Below are positions 49,175 to 56,741 of a stretch of 64,000 bases of DNA, piece after piece. The DNA comes from Nocardia cyriacigeorgica. GTDB lineage: Bacteria; Actinomycetota; Actinomycetes; Mycobacteriales; Mycobacteriaceae. Position 1 is the first letter of the stretch, and every line of letters starts with the position of its first letter. The translations under genes and the position numbers were made by a program. Below the pieces are notes generated by a model. The model searched no databases, was not told the origin of the DNA, and saw only the letters and a list, made by a program, of their open reading frames with translations. The stretch covers positions 1 through 64,000 of the forward strand of contig NZ_JAAGVC010000029.1 in the NCBI RefSeq assembly GCF_010858045.1, read 5' to 3'.

Positions 49175-49768
49175 ATGACCGGCACGGAAACCGGCACGCT
49201 CACGCGCCGTGAACAGCAGAAAGCCGAGCGCAGGCGGCAGTTGCTCGATGCCGGCGCGCGCCTGATCGCCGACCGCGGCTTCCTCGGCGTGCGGCTGGAC
49301 GATCTGGGCGCGGCCGTCGGCATCAGCGGCCCCGCGGTGTATCGGCACTTCCCGAACAAGGAGGCGCTGCTGGTCGAACTGCTGGTCGGGGTCAGTCGCC
49401 GGCTCTTCGAAGGCGGCGAAGCCGTGGTCGCGGATGCCGGTTCGCCCCGCGAGGCGCTCGGCAGGCTGGTCGATTTCCATCTCGATTTCGCGCTCGGCGA
49501 GCCCGAACTGATCCGCATCCAGGACCGCGATCTCGACAACGTCCCCGAACCCGCGCGCCGGGAAGTGCGCCGCTTCCAGCGCCGCTACGTCGAGATCTGG
49601 GTGGGCGTGCAGCGCGAACTGCATCCGGAACTGGCCGAGGACGCGGCCCGGGTGAAGGCGCACGCCGCGTTCGGCCTGATGAACTCCACCCCGCACAGCG
49701 CGACCCCGGCGACGGCAGCGCGGGCGCGGGCGATCTTGCGCGATATGGCGATCGCCGCGCTGAGCTGA
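49175..49768 (+). CDS. TetR-family regulator of the leucine-type operon
   Basis: A 197-residue TetR protein. The helix-turn-helix spans about residues 20-65 ([40 protein letters not shown]); the rest is the helical effector domain, ending in a short Ala-rich helix. It is divergent from accD1 with palindromic sites between them, so it is very likely a local repressor of the operon; the inducer would be an acyl-CoA or free acid of the pathway by analogy only. ATG start at 49175 is preceded by GGGAGGAGCG, an excellent ribosome site. Confidence 0.9.
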   Translation: MTGTETGTLTRREQQKAERRRQLLDAGARLIADRGFLGVRLDDLGAAVGISGPAVYRHFPNKEALLVELLVGVSRRLFEGGEAVVADAGSPREALGRLVDFHLDFALGEPELIRIQDRDLDNVPEPARREVRRFQRRYVEIWVGVQRELHPELAEDAARVKAHAAFGLMNSTPHSATPATAARARAILRDMAIAALS

Positions 49769-50060
49769 CCGGTGCGCGGGGTGGCGAGTGCTGGACATGT
49801 AATGGCTGTGACCGGCCCGGTGGGCGCCGCACCCTGCTTGGCTGTGAACGGTCAAGTAGGCGCCCTGCTCGCGACGGCTGCGCTCGAGGCGCGTGTCAGG
49901 GTTGCGGCCGCCTGGCCGGATATGGCGGCTGTCGGTGTGCCGGATCGGCCCCCTCATAGCGCCGACCCGGCACGTCGGGTGCTGGAGCGAGCGGCGCGGC
50001 CTCTGGCCTGACCAGGTGGACTTGCCGCGGTCCCGCGCACCGGCACCCGCCACCGACCGA
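49769..50060. other. Intergenic region with an inverted repeat, no confident gene
   Basis: A 292-base gap between convergent genes. Perfect 7-base arms GGGCGCC (49822-49828) and GGCGCCC (49859-49865) enclose a 30-base loop and could form a terminator for the TetR gene. A frame of 79 codons (49772-50011) is open but is mostly Ala/Val/Arg without recognisable content. The segment 49815-49990 looks like a repeated intergenic element, which needs the rest of the genome to test. Confidence 0.4.
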
Positions 50061-50807
50061 TCACCGGGCGCTCCAACCTCCGTCCATCGTGTAGGACGCG
50101 CCGGTGACCATGCCCGCCTCCGGCCCGGCCAGCCAGGCGGTGAGCGCGCCGACCTCCTCCGGCTCCACCAGCCGCTTGATCGCGCTCTCGGTGAGCAGAA
50201 TGCGTTCCAGCACTTCGCTTTCCGCGATGCCGTGGGTGCGGGCCTGGTCGGCGATCTGCTTGTCGACCAGGGGGGTGCGCACATAGCCGGGGTTGACGCA
50301 GTTGCTCGTCACACCGTGCCTGCCGCCCTCCAACGCGGTGACCTTGGAGATGCCCTCCAGCGCGTGCTTGGCGGCGACGTAGGCGACCTTGTACTCCGAG
50401 GCGCGCAGCCCGTGCACCGAGGAGATATTGACGATCCGGCCGAACCCGTTGGCATACATGTGCGGGAGCGCGGCCCGGATCAGCAGGAACGGTGCCTCGG
50501 CCATCAGCCTCATCAGGGTGCGGAACCGCTCGGGCGCGAATTCGGGGATGGGGTCGATGCTCTGGATACCGGCATTGTTCACCAGGATCTCGACCTCGAG
50601 CGTCAGCGCTTCGAGTTCGCCCACCGCCAGCAGATCGACGCCCCACGCGCTGCCGCCGAGCTCCTCGGCCAGCGCCTTCGCGCCGACCTCATCGATATCG
50701 GCGACGGTGACGTGGGCCCCGCGGGCGGCGAGCGCCCGGGCGCAGGCCGCGCCGATCCCGCTCGCCCCGCCGGTCACCAGGGCGCGGCGCCCTTCGAGCG
50801 TGTTCAC
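50061..50807 (-). CDS. 3-hydroxybutyrate dehydrogenase-type short-chain dehydrogenase
   Basis: A 248-residue SDR that would interconvert 3-hydroxybutyrate and acetoacetate with NAD(H). It shows the Rossmann motif TGGASGIG (start), NNAG, the catalytic Ser in NISSVHG, YVAAKHA (Tyr and Lys), and [13 protein letters not shown] followed by [12 protein letters not shown], a segment typical of bacterial 3-hydroxybutyrate dehydrogenases. GTG 50807 is chosen because AAGGGCGG lies upstream and the protein then starts right at the family N-terminus; ATG 50828 adds seven residues without a ribosome site. Its product would feed the acetoacetyl-CoA synthetase at 40937-42886. Confidence 0.85.
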   Translation of the reverse strand: MNTLEGRRALVTGGASGIGAACARALAARGAHVTVADIDEVGAKALAEELGGSAWGVDLLAVGELEALTLEVEILVNNAGIQSIDPIPEFAPERFRTLMRLMAEAPFLLIRAALPHMYANGFGRIVNISSVHGLRASEYKVAYVAAKHALEGISKVTALEGGRHGVTSNCVNPGYVRTPLVDKQIADQARTHGIAESEVLERILLTESAIKRLVEPEEVGALTAWLAGPEAGMVTGASYTMDGGWSAR

Positions 50808-50916
50808 CGCGCCGCCCTTCGAGTGCATGGGCTCGCAGCGGATGTGCTGGTTCTCGCGCGTCCGGGCGCGGTGCCGGGACGGTCGTCCCGGCCGACCGGC
50901 CCACGCTGGATGCCGA

Positions 50917-52326
50917 TCATTTCGCCGTCACCGGGGCCGGAGTGGGTGCGGGTGCGGTGGCCCGTGCGGCCTCGCCCGCCAGGTACTTCGCATCGGCCGA
51001 GTCGATCTCGGCCAGATCCAGCCCACTCGTCTCGCGGGCGACGATCACCGCGACGGCGGTGAGCGCGCAGGCTCCGGCCAGGTACCAGGCGATGGGCACC
51101 GAGGAGTCGAAGGTGTCCAGCAGCCGCACCGCGATGATCGGGGCCAGCGAGCCCGCGACGATCGAGGTCACCTGATAGCCGAGCGAGACACCGGAGTACC
51201 GCATCCGGGTCGGGAACATCTCGGCCATGATCGCCGGCTGCGCGGCGTACATCAGCGCGTGGAACAGCAGGCCGATGATGATGGCGGCCAGGATGACCGC
51301 GTTGTGGCCGCTGTCCATCATCGGGAAGGCGAAGAAGCCCCAGGTGCCCGCGGTGATCGCGCCGAGCAGGTACACCGGGCGCCGGCCGAACCGGTCGCTG
51401 AGCCTGCCGACCATCGGGATCGCGAAGAAGTGGATCGCGTGCGCGATCAGCAGCCACCACAGGATGGTGTCGGTATCGACGTCGACCTGCACCTTCAGGT
51501 ACGTGATGGTGAACGTGACGACCAGGTAGTACATGATGTTCTCGCCGAAGCGCAGGCCCATCGCGGTGAAAACCCCACGCGGGTAACGCTTCAGCACCTC
51601 GACCACGCTGAACGAGGTGGCACGGGCCTTCTCGGCCTCCTGCTGCGCGGCCACGAAGATCGGCGCGTCGGTGACCTTGGTGCGCACGTAGTAGCCGATC
51701 AGCACCACCACCGCCGACAGCCAGAACGCGACCCGCCAACCCCAGCTCAGGAATGCCGCGTCCGACAGCGTGGAGGTCAACGCCAGCAACACCACCGTGG
51801 CCAGCAGATTGCCCGCGGGCACACCGGCCTGCGGCCAGCTCGCCCAGAATCCGCGGCTGCGGTTGGGGCTGTGCTCGGCCACCAGCAGCACCGCGCCGCC
51901 CCATTCACCGCCGACGGCGAATCCCTGGATGAACCGCAGGATCACCAGCAGCGTCGGCGCCCAATAGCCGACCTGGCCGAAAGTGGGCAAACAGCCCATC
52001 AGGAACGTCGCCGCACCCACCAGCAGCAGGCTGAACTGGAGCAGCTTCTTGCGGCCGTACTTGTCGCCGAAGTGACCGAAGACGACGCCGCCGAGCGGGC
52101 GGGCCGCGAAGCCCACCGCGTAGGTGACGAACGCGGCCAGGATCGCATCCAGATCGCTGGTGGTCTCGGCGAAGAACACCTTGCTGAACACCAGCGTCGC
52201 GGCGGTGCCGTACAGGAAGAACTCGTACCACTCGACCACCGTGCCCGCCATCGACGCGGCGACCACTCTCCGCAGGCCGGTCGGTACTCCTTTGTCATCG
52301 GTCTTCGCCGCGTCGTGCACGCTCAT
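50917..52326 (-). CDS. MFS transporter, metabolite:H+ symporter (MHS) family
   Basis: A 469-residue 12-helix major facilitator protein. Family marks are VVEWYEFFLYGTAA in helix 1, the loop FGHFGDKYGRKK after helix 2, and GFAVGGEWGGAVLLVAEHSP near helix 4, all typical of the MHS branch that moves carboxylates or osmolytes. The C-terminal tail is Ala/Pro-rich. The start ATG 52326 has GGGAGTTTCGACG just upstream. It lies 109 bases after the 3-hydroxybutyrate dehydrogenase in transcription-reverse order (upstream of it on the minus strand), so both could form one unit. A short-chain hydroxy acid or keto acid is a sensible but unproven substrate. Confidence 0.88.
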   Translation of the reverse strand: MSVHDAAKTDDKGVPTGLRRVVAASMAGTVVEWYEFFLYGTAATLVFSKVFFAETTSDLDAILAAFVTYAVGFAARPLGGVVFGHFGDKYGRKKLLQFSLLLVGAATFLMGCLPTFGQVGYWAPTLLVILRFIQGFAVGGEWGGAVLLVAEHSPNRSRGFWASWPQAGVPAGNLLATVVLLALTSTLSDAAFLSWGWRVAFWLSAVVVLIGYYVRTKVTDAPIFVAAQQEAEKARATSFSVVEVLKRYPRGVFTAMGLRFGENIMYYLVVTFTITYLKVQVDVDTDTILWWLLIAHAIHFFAIPMVGRLSDRFGRRPVYLLGAITAGTWGFFAFPMMDSGHNAVILAAIIIGLLFHALMYAAQPAIMAEMFPTRMRYSGVSLGYQVTSIVAGSLAPIIAVRLLDTFDSSVPIAWYLAGACALTAVAVIVARETSGLDLAEIDSADAKYLAGEAARATAPAPTPAPVTAK

Positions 52327-52448
52327 CGTCGAAACTCCCTCATCATCGCGACCACATCACTGATCGAATGTGATGGCCGCCACAGGCCATGACGATGAGT
52401 ATCAGCGCACACCGATGTCGGCGGCAATGACCAGATGCGCAGGGCGTA

Positions 52449-52464
52449 TCTGCAAAAATGCAGA
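52449..52464. promoter_or_regulatory. Perfect palindrome next to the LysR start codon
   Basis: TCTGCAAAAATGCAGA has perfect 6-base arms with a 4-base A-rich centre and ends one base before ATG 52466. Its position in the LysR/MFS divergent spacer suggests an autoregulatory LysR binding site. The lack of a ribosome site at this start means a short or absent leader is possible. Confidence 0.5.
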
Positions 52465-52465
52465 A

Positions 52466-53386
52466 ATGAACGCGTCCGCTCCGGGTCCGGCTCGTCGTCC
52501 CAGCGCCGATGATCTGCTGGTCCTGCTGGCCGTCGGACGGTCGGGACGCTACGTCACCGCGGCGAACGAGCTCGGTATCAACCACACCACCATCGCCCGC
52601 CGGATCGCCGCGCTGGAACAGGCCCTCGGCGGGCGGGTGCTCACCCGAGCCGCGGGCGGCTGGGAGCTCACCGAACTCGGCCGCACCGCGCTGGTCGCGG
52701 CGGAGACCATCGAGACGGCCGTCAAGTTCATGGCGGGCCCGCGGGGGCAGCGCGAGCTGGAGGGGGTGGTGCGGATGTCGGCGACCGACGGTTTCAGCGC
52801 CTATCTCGCCGCGCCCGCCGCCGCGCGGGTGCGGCGAGAGCATCCGCGGGTGGCGGTCGAGATCGTGGCGACGACTCGGCGCGCGTCCCAGCAGCGGTCC
52901 GGGTTGGATATCGAGGTGGTGGTGGGCAAACCACAGGTGCAGCGCGCCAAGGCGATTCGACTCGGCGACTATTGTCTCGGCCTCTACGGCTCCCGCGATT
53001 ACCTGGCCGAGCACGGAACGCCTGCGTCCATCGCCGATCTGGCCGGACATCCGCTGGTCTACTTCATCGACTCCATGCTCCAGGTGGACGATCTGGATCT
53101 GGCCTCCAGCTTCGTCCCTACCCTGCCCGACTCGGTGACCTCCACCAATGTCTTCGTCCACGTCGAAGCCACCCGCGCCGCCGCGGGCCTCGGCCTGCTG
53201 CCCTGTTTCATGGCCGACCGCCACGCCGATCTGGTCCGCGTCCTGCCCGAAGCCGTCGCCATCCGGCTGTCCTACTGGCTGGTGTCGCGTCCCGAAACCC
53301 TGCGCCGCCCGGAGGTGTCGGCGGTCGTCGACGCTCTGGTGCAGTTGGTCGCCGAACAGCAGCCTGCGCTACTCGGCAGGCACTGA
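52466..53386 (+). CDS. LysR-family transcriptional regulator
   Basis: A 306-residue LysR-type regulator. The winged helix-turn-helix occupies about residues 15-75 (DDLLVLLAVGRSGRYVTAAN, INHTTIARRIAALEQALGG), followed by the linker helix and a substrate-binding domain of about 200 residues. ATG 52466 (MNASAPG) is chosen because the HTH then starts at the usual distance; frames open upstream to 52370 lack support. It is divergent from the MHS transporter across 139 bases, so it most likely controls the transporter and itself in response to the transported metabolite. Confidence 0.88.
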   Translation: MNASAPGPARRPSADDLLVLLAVGRSGRYVTAANELGINHTTIARRIAALEQALGGRVLTRAAGGWELTELGRTALVAAETIETAVKFMAGPRGQRELEGVVRMSATDGFSAYLAAPAAARVRREHPRVAVEIVATTRRASQQRSGLDIEVVVGKPQVQRAKAIRLGDYCLGLYGSRDYLAEHGTPASIADLAGHPLVYFIDSMLQVDDLDLASSFVPTLPDSVTSTNVFVHVEATRAAAGLGLLPCFMADRHADLVRVLPEAVAIRLSYWLVSRPETLRRPEVSAVVDALVQLVAEQQPALLGRH

Positions 53387-53415
53387 GGGTTCGTGCGGTC
53401 CGGCGCCACGCCCGT

Positions 53416-54114
53416 TCACCGGCGCCGGACCGTTGACGGCAGATGCCCCTTCCGGTACCACTCGACCACCGATCGCGAGGCGTGGGCGATATCGGTGCCG
53501 GGGACGACGACCGTGTACCACGTGCCGAGGCCGTGCAGCCCGTTGATCGAACATTCGTAGCCGATGCGATGTGCCAGGCCGCGCACCCAGCGGATCGCTT
53601 CCGCCCGCTCCGCCGGCGACGTTCGACCGGCGTCGCAGACGATGAGCAGGCGGCGTGCGGCGATGCTCAGCGCTGAATTGGTTGCCATATCCCGCATCTG
53701 GCGTTCGATCGAGCGGATTCGCCGGGCGCGGTCGAGCCGCCGGATGACCGTCGCGCTGCCCGTCCGGTCGCCGAACGAGAACTCGATCAGCGAGCGATCC
53801 ACGAGGACGATGATCGCCGCGGTTCCGGGTTCGGCGGCCGTCGGTGGGCTCGTCTTCCCGGTCGCTGGGTGGTGGTTTCGATCTCGATCGTCCACCCGGT
53901 GGGCCTCGGGCAAGGGCACCGAAATATTAGGTGCGCCACCGTAGCTCGCGGGTATGCCGTTGCGGCGGAGCTCTGCGACCACCGCCTCGAGTAGGCGCGT
54001 CGGCCGGCCGATCACGGCCGGTGATCGTCCGGCTGCCGAGAGTGTCGACGGCGTACAGCGTTGCGGCCGCGCGCGTATCGCGCTGCCGCTACGGTTCCCC
54101 TTCGTCACGATCAC
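53416..54114 (-). CDS. Hypothetical protein, no recognised domain
   Basis: An open frame of 232 codons with GTG start at 54114, overlapping the end of the small upstream gene by 26 bases in another frame. The first 35 residues are Arg/Ser-rich and may not be translated; a later start is possible. From residue 40 the sequence looks like a real protein: LLEAVVAELRRNGIPASYGG, then AAIIVLVDRSLIEFSFGDR (strand-like), and a C-terminal part with RLLIVCDAGRTSPAERAEAIRWVRG and LGTWYTVVVPGTDIAHASR. I recognise no family. It is transcribed toward the LysR gene end. Confidence 0.5.
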   Translation of the reverse strand: MIVTKGNRSGSAIRARPQRCTPSTLSAAGRSPAVIGRPTRLLEAVVAELRRNGIPASYGGAPNISVPLPEAHRVDDRDRNHHPATGKTSPPTAAEPGTAAIIVLVDRSLIEFSFGDRTGSATVIRRLDRARRIRSIERQMRDMATNSALSIAARRLLIVCDAGRTSPAERAEAIRWVRGLAHRIGYECSINGLHGLGTWYTVVVPGTDIAHASRSVVEWYRKGHLPSTVRRR

Positions 54115-54247
54115 GACTGCCGTTCCCGTCTGCTCGTACGTGCTGCGTCCTCGCGTCGAACATGTCCTTGATGCGGGCCTTGATCTCCGCGGTGCTGAAA
54201 CTCGACCCGCGATGTGTTCTTCGCTCCGCGATTCCGGATGAAGTCAT
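54089..54247 (-). CDS. Small hypothetical protein (52 aa)
   Basis: A 52-residue frame starting MTSSGIAERRTHRGSSFS, with the helical stretch TAEIKARIKDMFDARTQ, then a charged tail. It is called because GAGGAG sits five bases before ATG 54247, one of the best ribosome sites in the window, and the composition is protein-like. No family recognised. It overlaps the start of the following 232-codon frame, suggesting coupling. It lies in an AT-richer patch than the rest of the window. Confidence 0.55.
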   Translation of the reverse strand: MTSSGIAERRTHRGSSFSTAEIKARIKDMFDARTQHVRADGNGSRDRDEGEP

Positions 54248-54445
54248 GAGTACTCCTCAGGTAAAACGACCGGCCTTTTAACGGCAACCGCCGCGCTTTT
54301 TTTGCACGGCGGTACATCCTGCTGTGAATCCCGTATTCGACCGGGAAAAAATAGTCGCCAACTAGTCGGTGTGAATTTTCTGGGTGCTGTGGATCGAAAC
54401 GCCGCCTGCCCGGTTCCGTGTGGCTCGGCGCGAGCGAAAACCCGA
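54248..54445. other. AT-rich intergenic patch with a hairpin
   Basis: A 198-base gap with unusually many A/T runs for this genome. It holds perfect 7-base arms ACCGCCG (54287-54293) and CGGCGGT (54307-54313) around a T-rich loop, lying downstream of the 40-residue gene and upstream of the 52-residue gene, both on the minus strand. It may act as a terminator or attenuator. No gene seen. Confidence 0.4.
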
Positions 54446-54568
54446 TCAGCCCTTGCGCTTACGGACGATCACCGACTCATTCGCCGCCTGCTCGCGCTTC
54501 GCGGCCCGGCGCTCCTTGATCGTGCTGGCCGGCTTCTTCATGGTCTTGCCGCGAGATTTGTCACCCAT
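54446..54568 (-). CDS. Very small, highly basic conserved protein (40 aa)
   Basis: A 40-residue protein beginning MGDKSRGKTMKK, followed by ASTIKERRAAKREQAANE and a basic end VIVRKRKG. Proteins of this length and pattern (MGDKS, Lys-rich, ERRAAKR) are common single genes in mycobacteria and relatives; function is not known to me. The start ATG 54568 has GCAGGAGCG upstream, while the longer frame to 54739 has no support. Nucleic-acid or ribosome binding is conceivable from charge alone. Confidence 0.75.
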   Translation of the reverse strand: MGDKSRGKTMKKPASTIKERRAAKREQAANESVIVRKRKG

Positions 54569-54767
54569 TGTCGCTCCTGCTTTCGAAGTTCCAACTGGCT
54601 TCGACCATACGTCAGAAAAAAATAAAAGCCAGTCCGTTCGCGGCGGGTGCGAAAACTGCTGATGGGCGTGATGACCACCTGGCCCTTCGGCGCCGACCGA
54701 CCGGAGCGGGCGTGACATGCGTTCGTTGTGCGCGGGCATCGGACGATCGCGGCTCTAGGCTGGGCGG

Positions 54768-55193
54768 ATGGCTTCGTTGACGGATCCGAAGGTGCGTGAG
54801 TTTCTCGGTCACGGCACTCGCACGGCCAAGGTGGCGTTCACGGCGGGGGACGGGCGGCCGGTGGTGGTTCCGGTGTGGTTCATCGTCGAGGGCGAAGAGC
54901 TGGTGTTCAACACCGGCAAGACCTCGGCCAAGGGCAGAGCGCTGGCCCGCGACAACCGCATCGCGCTGTGCGTGGATCTCGAGCAGGAGCCGTATGCGTT
55001 CGTGCAGGTCCAGGGCACGGCAACACTGTCGGAGGACCTCGACGAGTTGGTCCGCACCGCCACCGCGATCGGCGCCCGCTACATGGGTGCTGACCGGGCC
55101 GAGGAGTTCGGCAAACGCAACGGCGTGCCAGGGGAGCTGGTGGTGCGGGTGCGGCCGCACAAGGTCATCGCGGCCTTCGATATGACCGGCTGA
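54768..55193 (+). CDS. PPOX-class F420-type split-barrel protein (Rv1155-like)
   Basis: A 141-residue protein of the pyridoxamine-5-phosphate-oxidase-like split-barrel fold, in the group that in actinobacteria often uses coenzyme F420. Pattern: FLGHGTRTAKVAFTAGDGRP, VVPVWFIVEGEELVFNTGKT (barrel strands and phosphate contacts), AKGRALARDNRIALCVDLE and YAFVQVQGTAT. A cofactor cannot be proven from sequence. It lies 14 bases before cobM on the same strand and is probably co-transcribed. Confidence 0.85.
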   Translation: MASLTDPKVREFLGHGTRTAKVAFTAGDGRPVVVPVWFIVEGEELVFNTGKTSAKGRALARDNRIALCVDLEQEPYAFVQVQGTATLSEDLDELVRTATAIGARYMGADRAEEFGKRNGVPGELVVRVRPHKVIAAFDMTG

Positions 55194-55207
55194 ATAGACT
55201 CACCCGC

Positions 55208-55981
55208 ATGACCGTGCACTTCATCGGCGCCGGCCCGGGCGCCGCGGACCTGCTGACCGTCCGCGCGGTCGAACTGCTGCGCAGCTCCCCGGTCTGCCTG
55301 TACGCGGGCACCTACCTCGACCCGGAGGTGCTCGCGCACTGCGCGCCCGGCACCGAGCTGATCGACACCCAGCACCTGGATATCGACCAGATCATCGCCC
55401 ACCTGGTGCGCGCCCACGAATCCGGCCGCGACGTCGCCCGCCTCTGCTCGGGCGACCCGTCGATCTATTCCGCCCTCACCGAACAGACCCGCCGCCTCGA
55501 CGCGCACAACATCCCCTGGGACGTCACGCCCGGCGTCCCCGCCTACGCCGCCGCGGCTGCCATCCTCGGCACCGAACTCACCGTCCCCGAGGTGGTGCAA
55601 TCGGTAGTCCTCACCCGCACCCAGGCCCGCTCCACGGCCATGCCCGAATCCGAGGCCCTGGCCGAATTCGCCCGCACCGGAGCCACTCTCGTCCTGCACC
55701 TGGCCATCACGCGCATCCGCACCCTGGCCGCCGAACTCGCCGAGTTCCACGGCCCCGATTGCCCCGCGGCGGTCGTCTACCGGGCCAGCCAGCCCGAGGA
55801 ACTGGTCTTGCGCGGCACGCTCGCCGATATCGCAGACCAGGTAGACGCCGCGGAATTGCGCCAGGCCGCCGTCATCCTCGTCGGCCGAGCCCTGCAATCT
55901 GGAATCTCCTGTGTGGGGTCCCATTTGTACGACCCGGGCCGGGACCGTGACCTCGGCGGTGCCGGATCGTTCGGCGGTTAG
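55208..55981 (+). CDS. cobM: Precorrin-4 C11-methyltransferase
   Basis: A 257-residue SAM-dependent methyltransferase of cobalamin synthesis that methylates precorrin-4 at C-11. The family N-terminus VHFIGAGPGAADLLTVRA, LYAGTYLDPEVLAH, the SAM loop LCSGDPSIYSAL and VTPGVPAYAAAAAILG are all present. The last 25 residues are a Gly/Asp-rich extension. No other cob gene is nearby, so this is a solitary pathway gene here. Start ATG 55208. Confidence 0.94.
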   Translation: MTVHFIGAGPGAADLLTVRAVELLRSSPVCLYAGTYLDPEVLAHCAPGTELIDTQHLDIDQIIAHLVRAHESGRDVARLCSGDPSIYSALTEQTRRLDAHNIPWDVTPGVPAYAAAAAILGTELTVPEVVQSVVLTRTQARSTAMPESEALAEFARTGATLVLHLAITRIRTLAAELAEFHGPDCPAAVVYRASQPEELVLRGTLADIADQVDAAELRQAAVILVGRALQSGISCVGSHLYDPGRDRDLGGAGSFGG

Positions 55982-56008
55982 CGTCGCGATCCAGCTGGCA
56001 CGCAGCCG

Positions 56009-56344
56009 TCATCGAGTGCGTTGTCGCCTCGAATCCGGCGTGATGCGCCCGGCCGCAACCAATGTGACGAACGCGGCGCGCTTACGAGCACAATCGTGCT
56101 CGCGGTGATGCTGCATCGCGCGATGCGCGTCCTCGAGCGAGAGCGGCGCCAACGGCAACCCGCAGGTCCACGCCGTCGGATCGAAGCCCGGCACCGTCGG
56201 CCGCGTCGCACGCGCCCGCCGAGGTGCCGGCGGTTCCGGCCGGTCGGCCGGCCACACGCACCCCACGATCAACACTGCCGCACCGCACCCCGCGAGCGCC
56301 GACACAACCCCCGTCAACACATGCCAAGAATCCACCCCGCTCAC
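56009..56344 (-). CDS. Small membrane-anchored hypothetical protein (111 aa)
   Basis: A 111-residue protein with one N-terminal hydrophobic helix (VLTGVVSALAGCGAAVLIVGCVW, residues about 9-31) followed by a Pro/Arg-rich stretch and a soluble domain with LSLEDAHRAMQHHREHDCARKRAAFVTLVAAGR. No family recognised. The start is GTG 56344 in a GTGA overlap with the upstream 51-residue gene, so both are one translational unit. It converges with cobM. Confidence 0.65.
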   Translation of the reverse strand: MSGVDSWHVLTGVVSALAGCGAAVLIVGCVWPADRPEPPAPRRARATRPTVPGFDPTAWTCGLPLAPLSLEDAHRAMQHHREHDCARKRAAFVTLVAAGRITPDSRRQRTR

Positions 56345-56496
56345 CCCCGCTCCACAAGCCGCACCAGCCCATCACGAACCGCCACCAACATCGCGACCTC
56401 CCTTGCCAACTCCTCGTCCGACATCTGACGAGGGGGACATGGGACCGGCCGCTGCGGCGCGCAGCCCGCCTGACGTCGTCGAATCGCTGTGTCCAT
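56341..56496 (-). CDS. Small hypothetical protein (51 aa) coupled to the membrane protein
   Basis: A 51-residue protein, MDTAIRRRQAGCAPQRPVP at its start, with a C-terminal helix DEELAREVAMLVAVRDGLVR. GAAAGG lies five bases upstream of ATG 56496. Its stop overlaps the GTG of the next gene. It is divergent from the XRE regulator across 245 bases, which suggests a regulator/target arrangement. No family recognised. Confidence 0.6.
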   Translation of the reverse strand: MDTAIRRRQAGCAPQRPVPCPPRQMSDEELAREVAMLVAVRDGLVRLVERG

Positions 56497-56741
56497 GGGT
56501 GCCTTTCGGGTCGGGTACTCGGCGCCGGGGGCTTTCGCCACCGGGCGGCGGCCTTGCCGGTCGGTGTGCCGAGTGGATCGGCATCGGCCCGGCGCCGGGT
56601 GCGGGATCAGCTTCGCGGGCGGGCGGGGGTGCGGCGACGCCGAAAACTGCGCAGCAGTGATGTGCAGAATCTGCCGTTGACATCCCTGACGTGCGGTTTC
56701 GGGGCTAGAGTTCGCTGACCGCACATCGCAGGGGGCAATGG
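56497..56741. promoter_or_regulatory. Divergent spacer between the small operon and the XRE regulator
   Basis: A 245-base spacer. It holds the perfect palindrome GCAGA-A-TCTGC at 56664-56674 and, next to it, TTGACA at 56677-56682. A TAGAGT hexamer at 56706-56711 would give a 23-base spacer, too long for a standard promoter, so the -10 is unsure. The palindrome is a candidate binding site for the XRE protein. Confidence 0.4.

Noticed and set aside
49082-50284. N-terminal extension of accD1 in the same frame
   Set aside because: It runs through the divergent TetR gene and the operator palindromes; no carboxylase sequence is found there.
50389-52392. 667-codon open frame on the plus strand
   Set aside because: Antisense to the MFS transporter and SDR genes.
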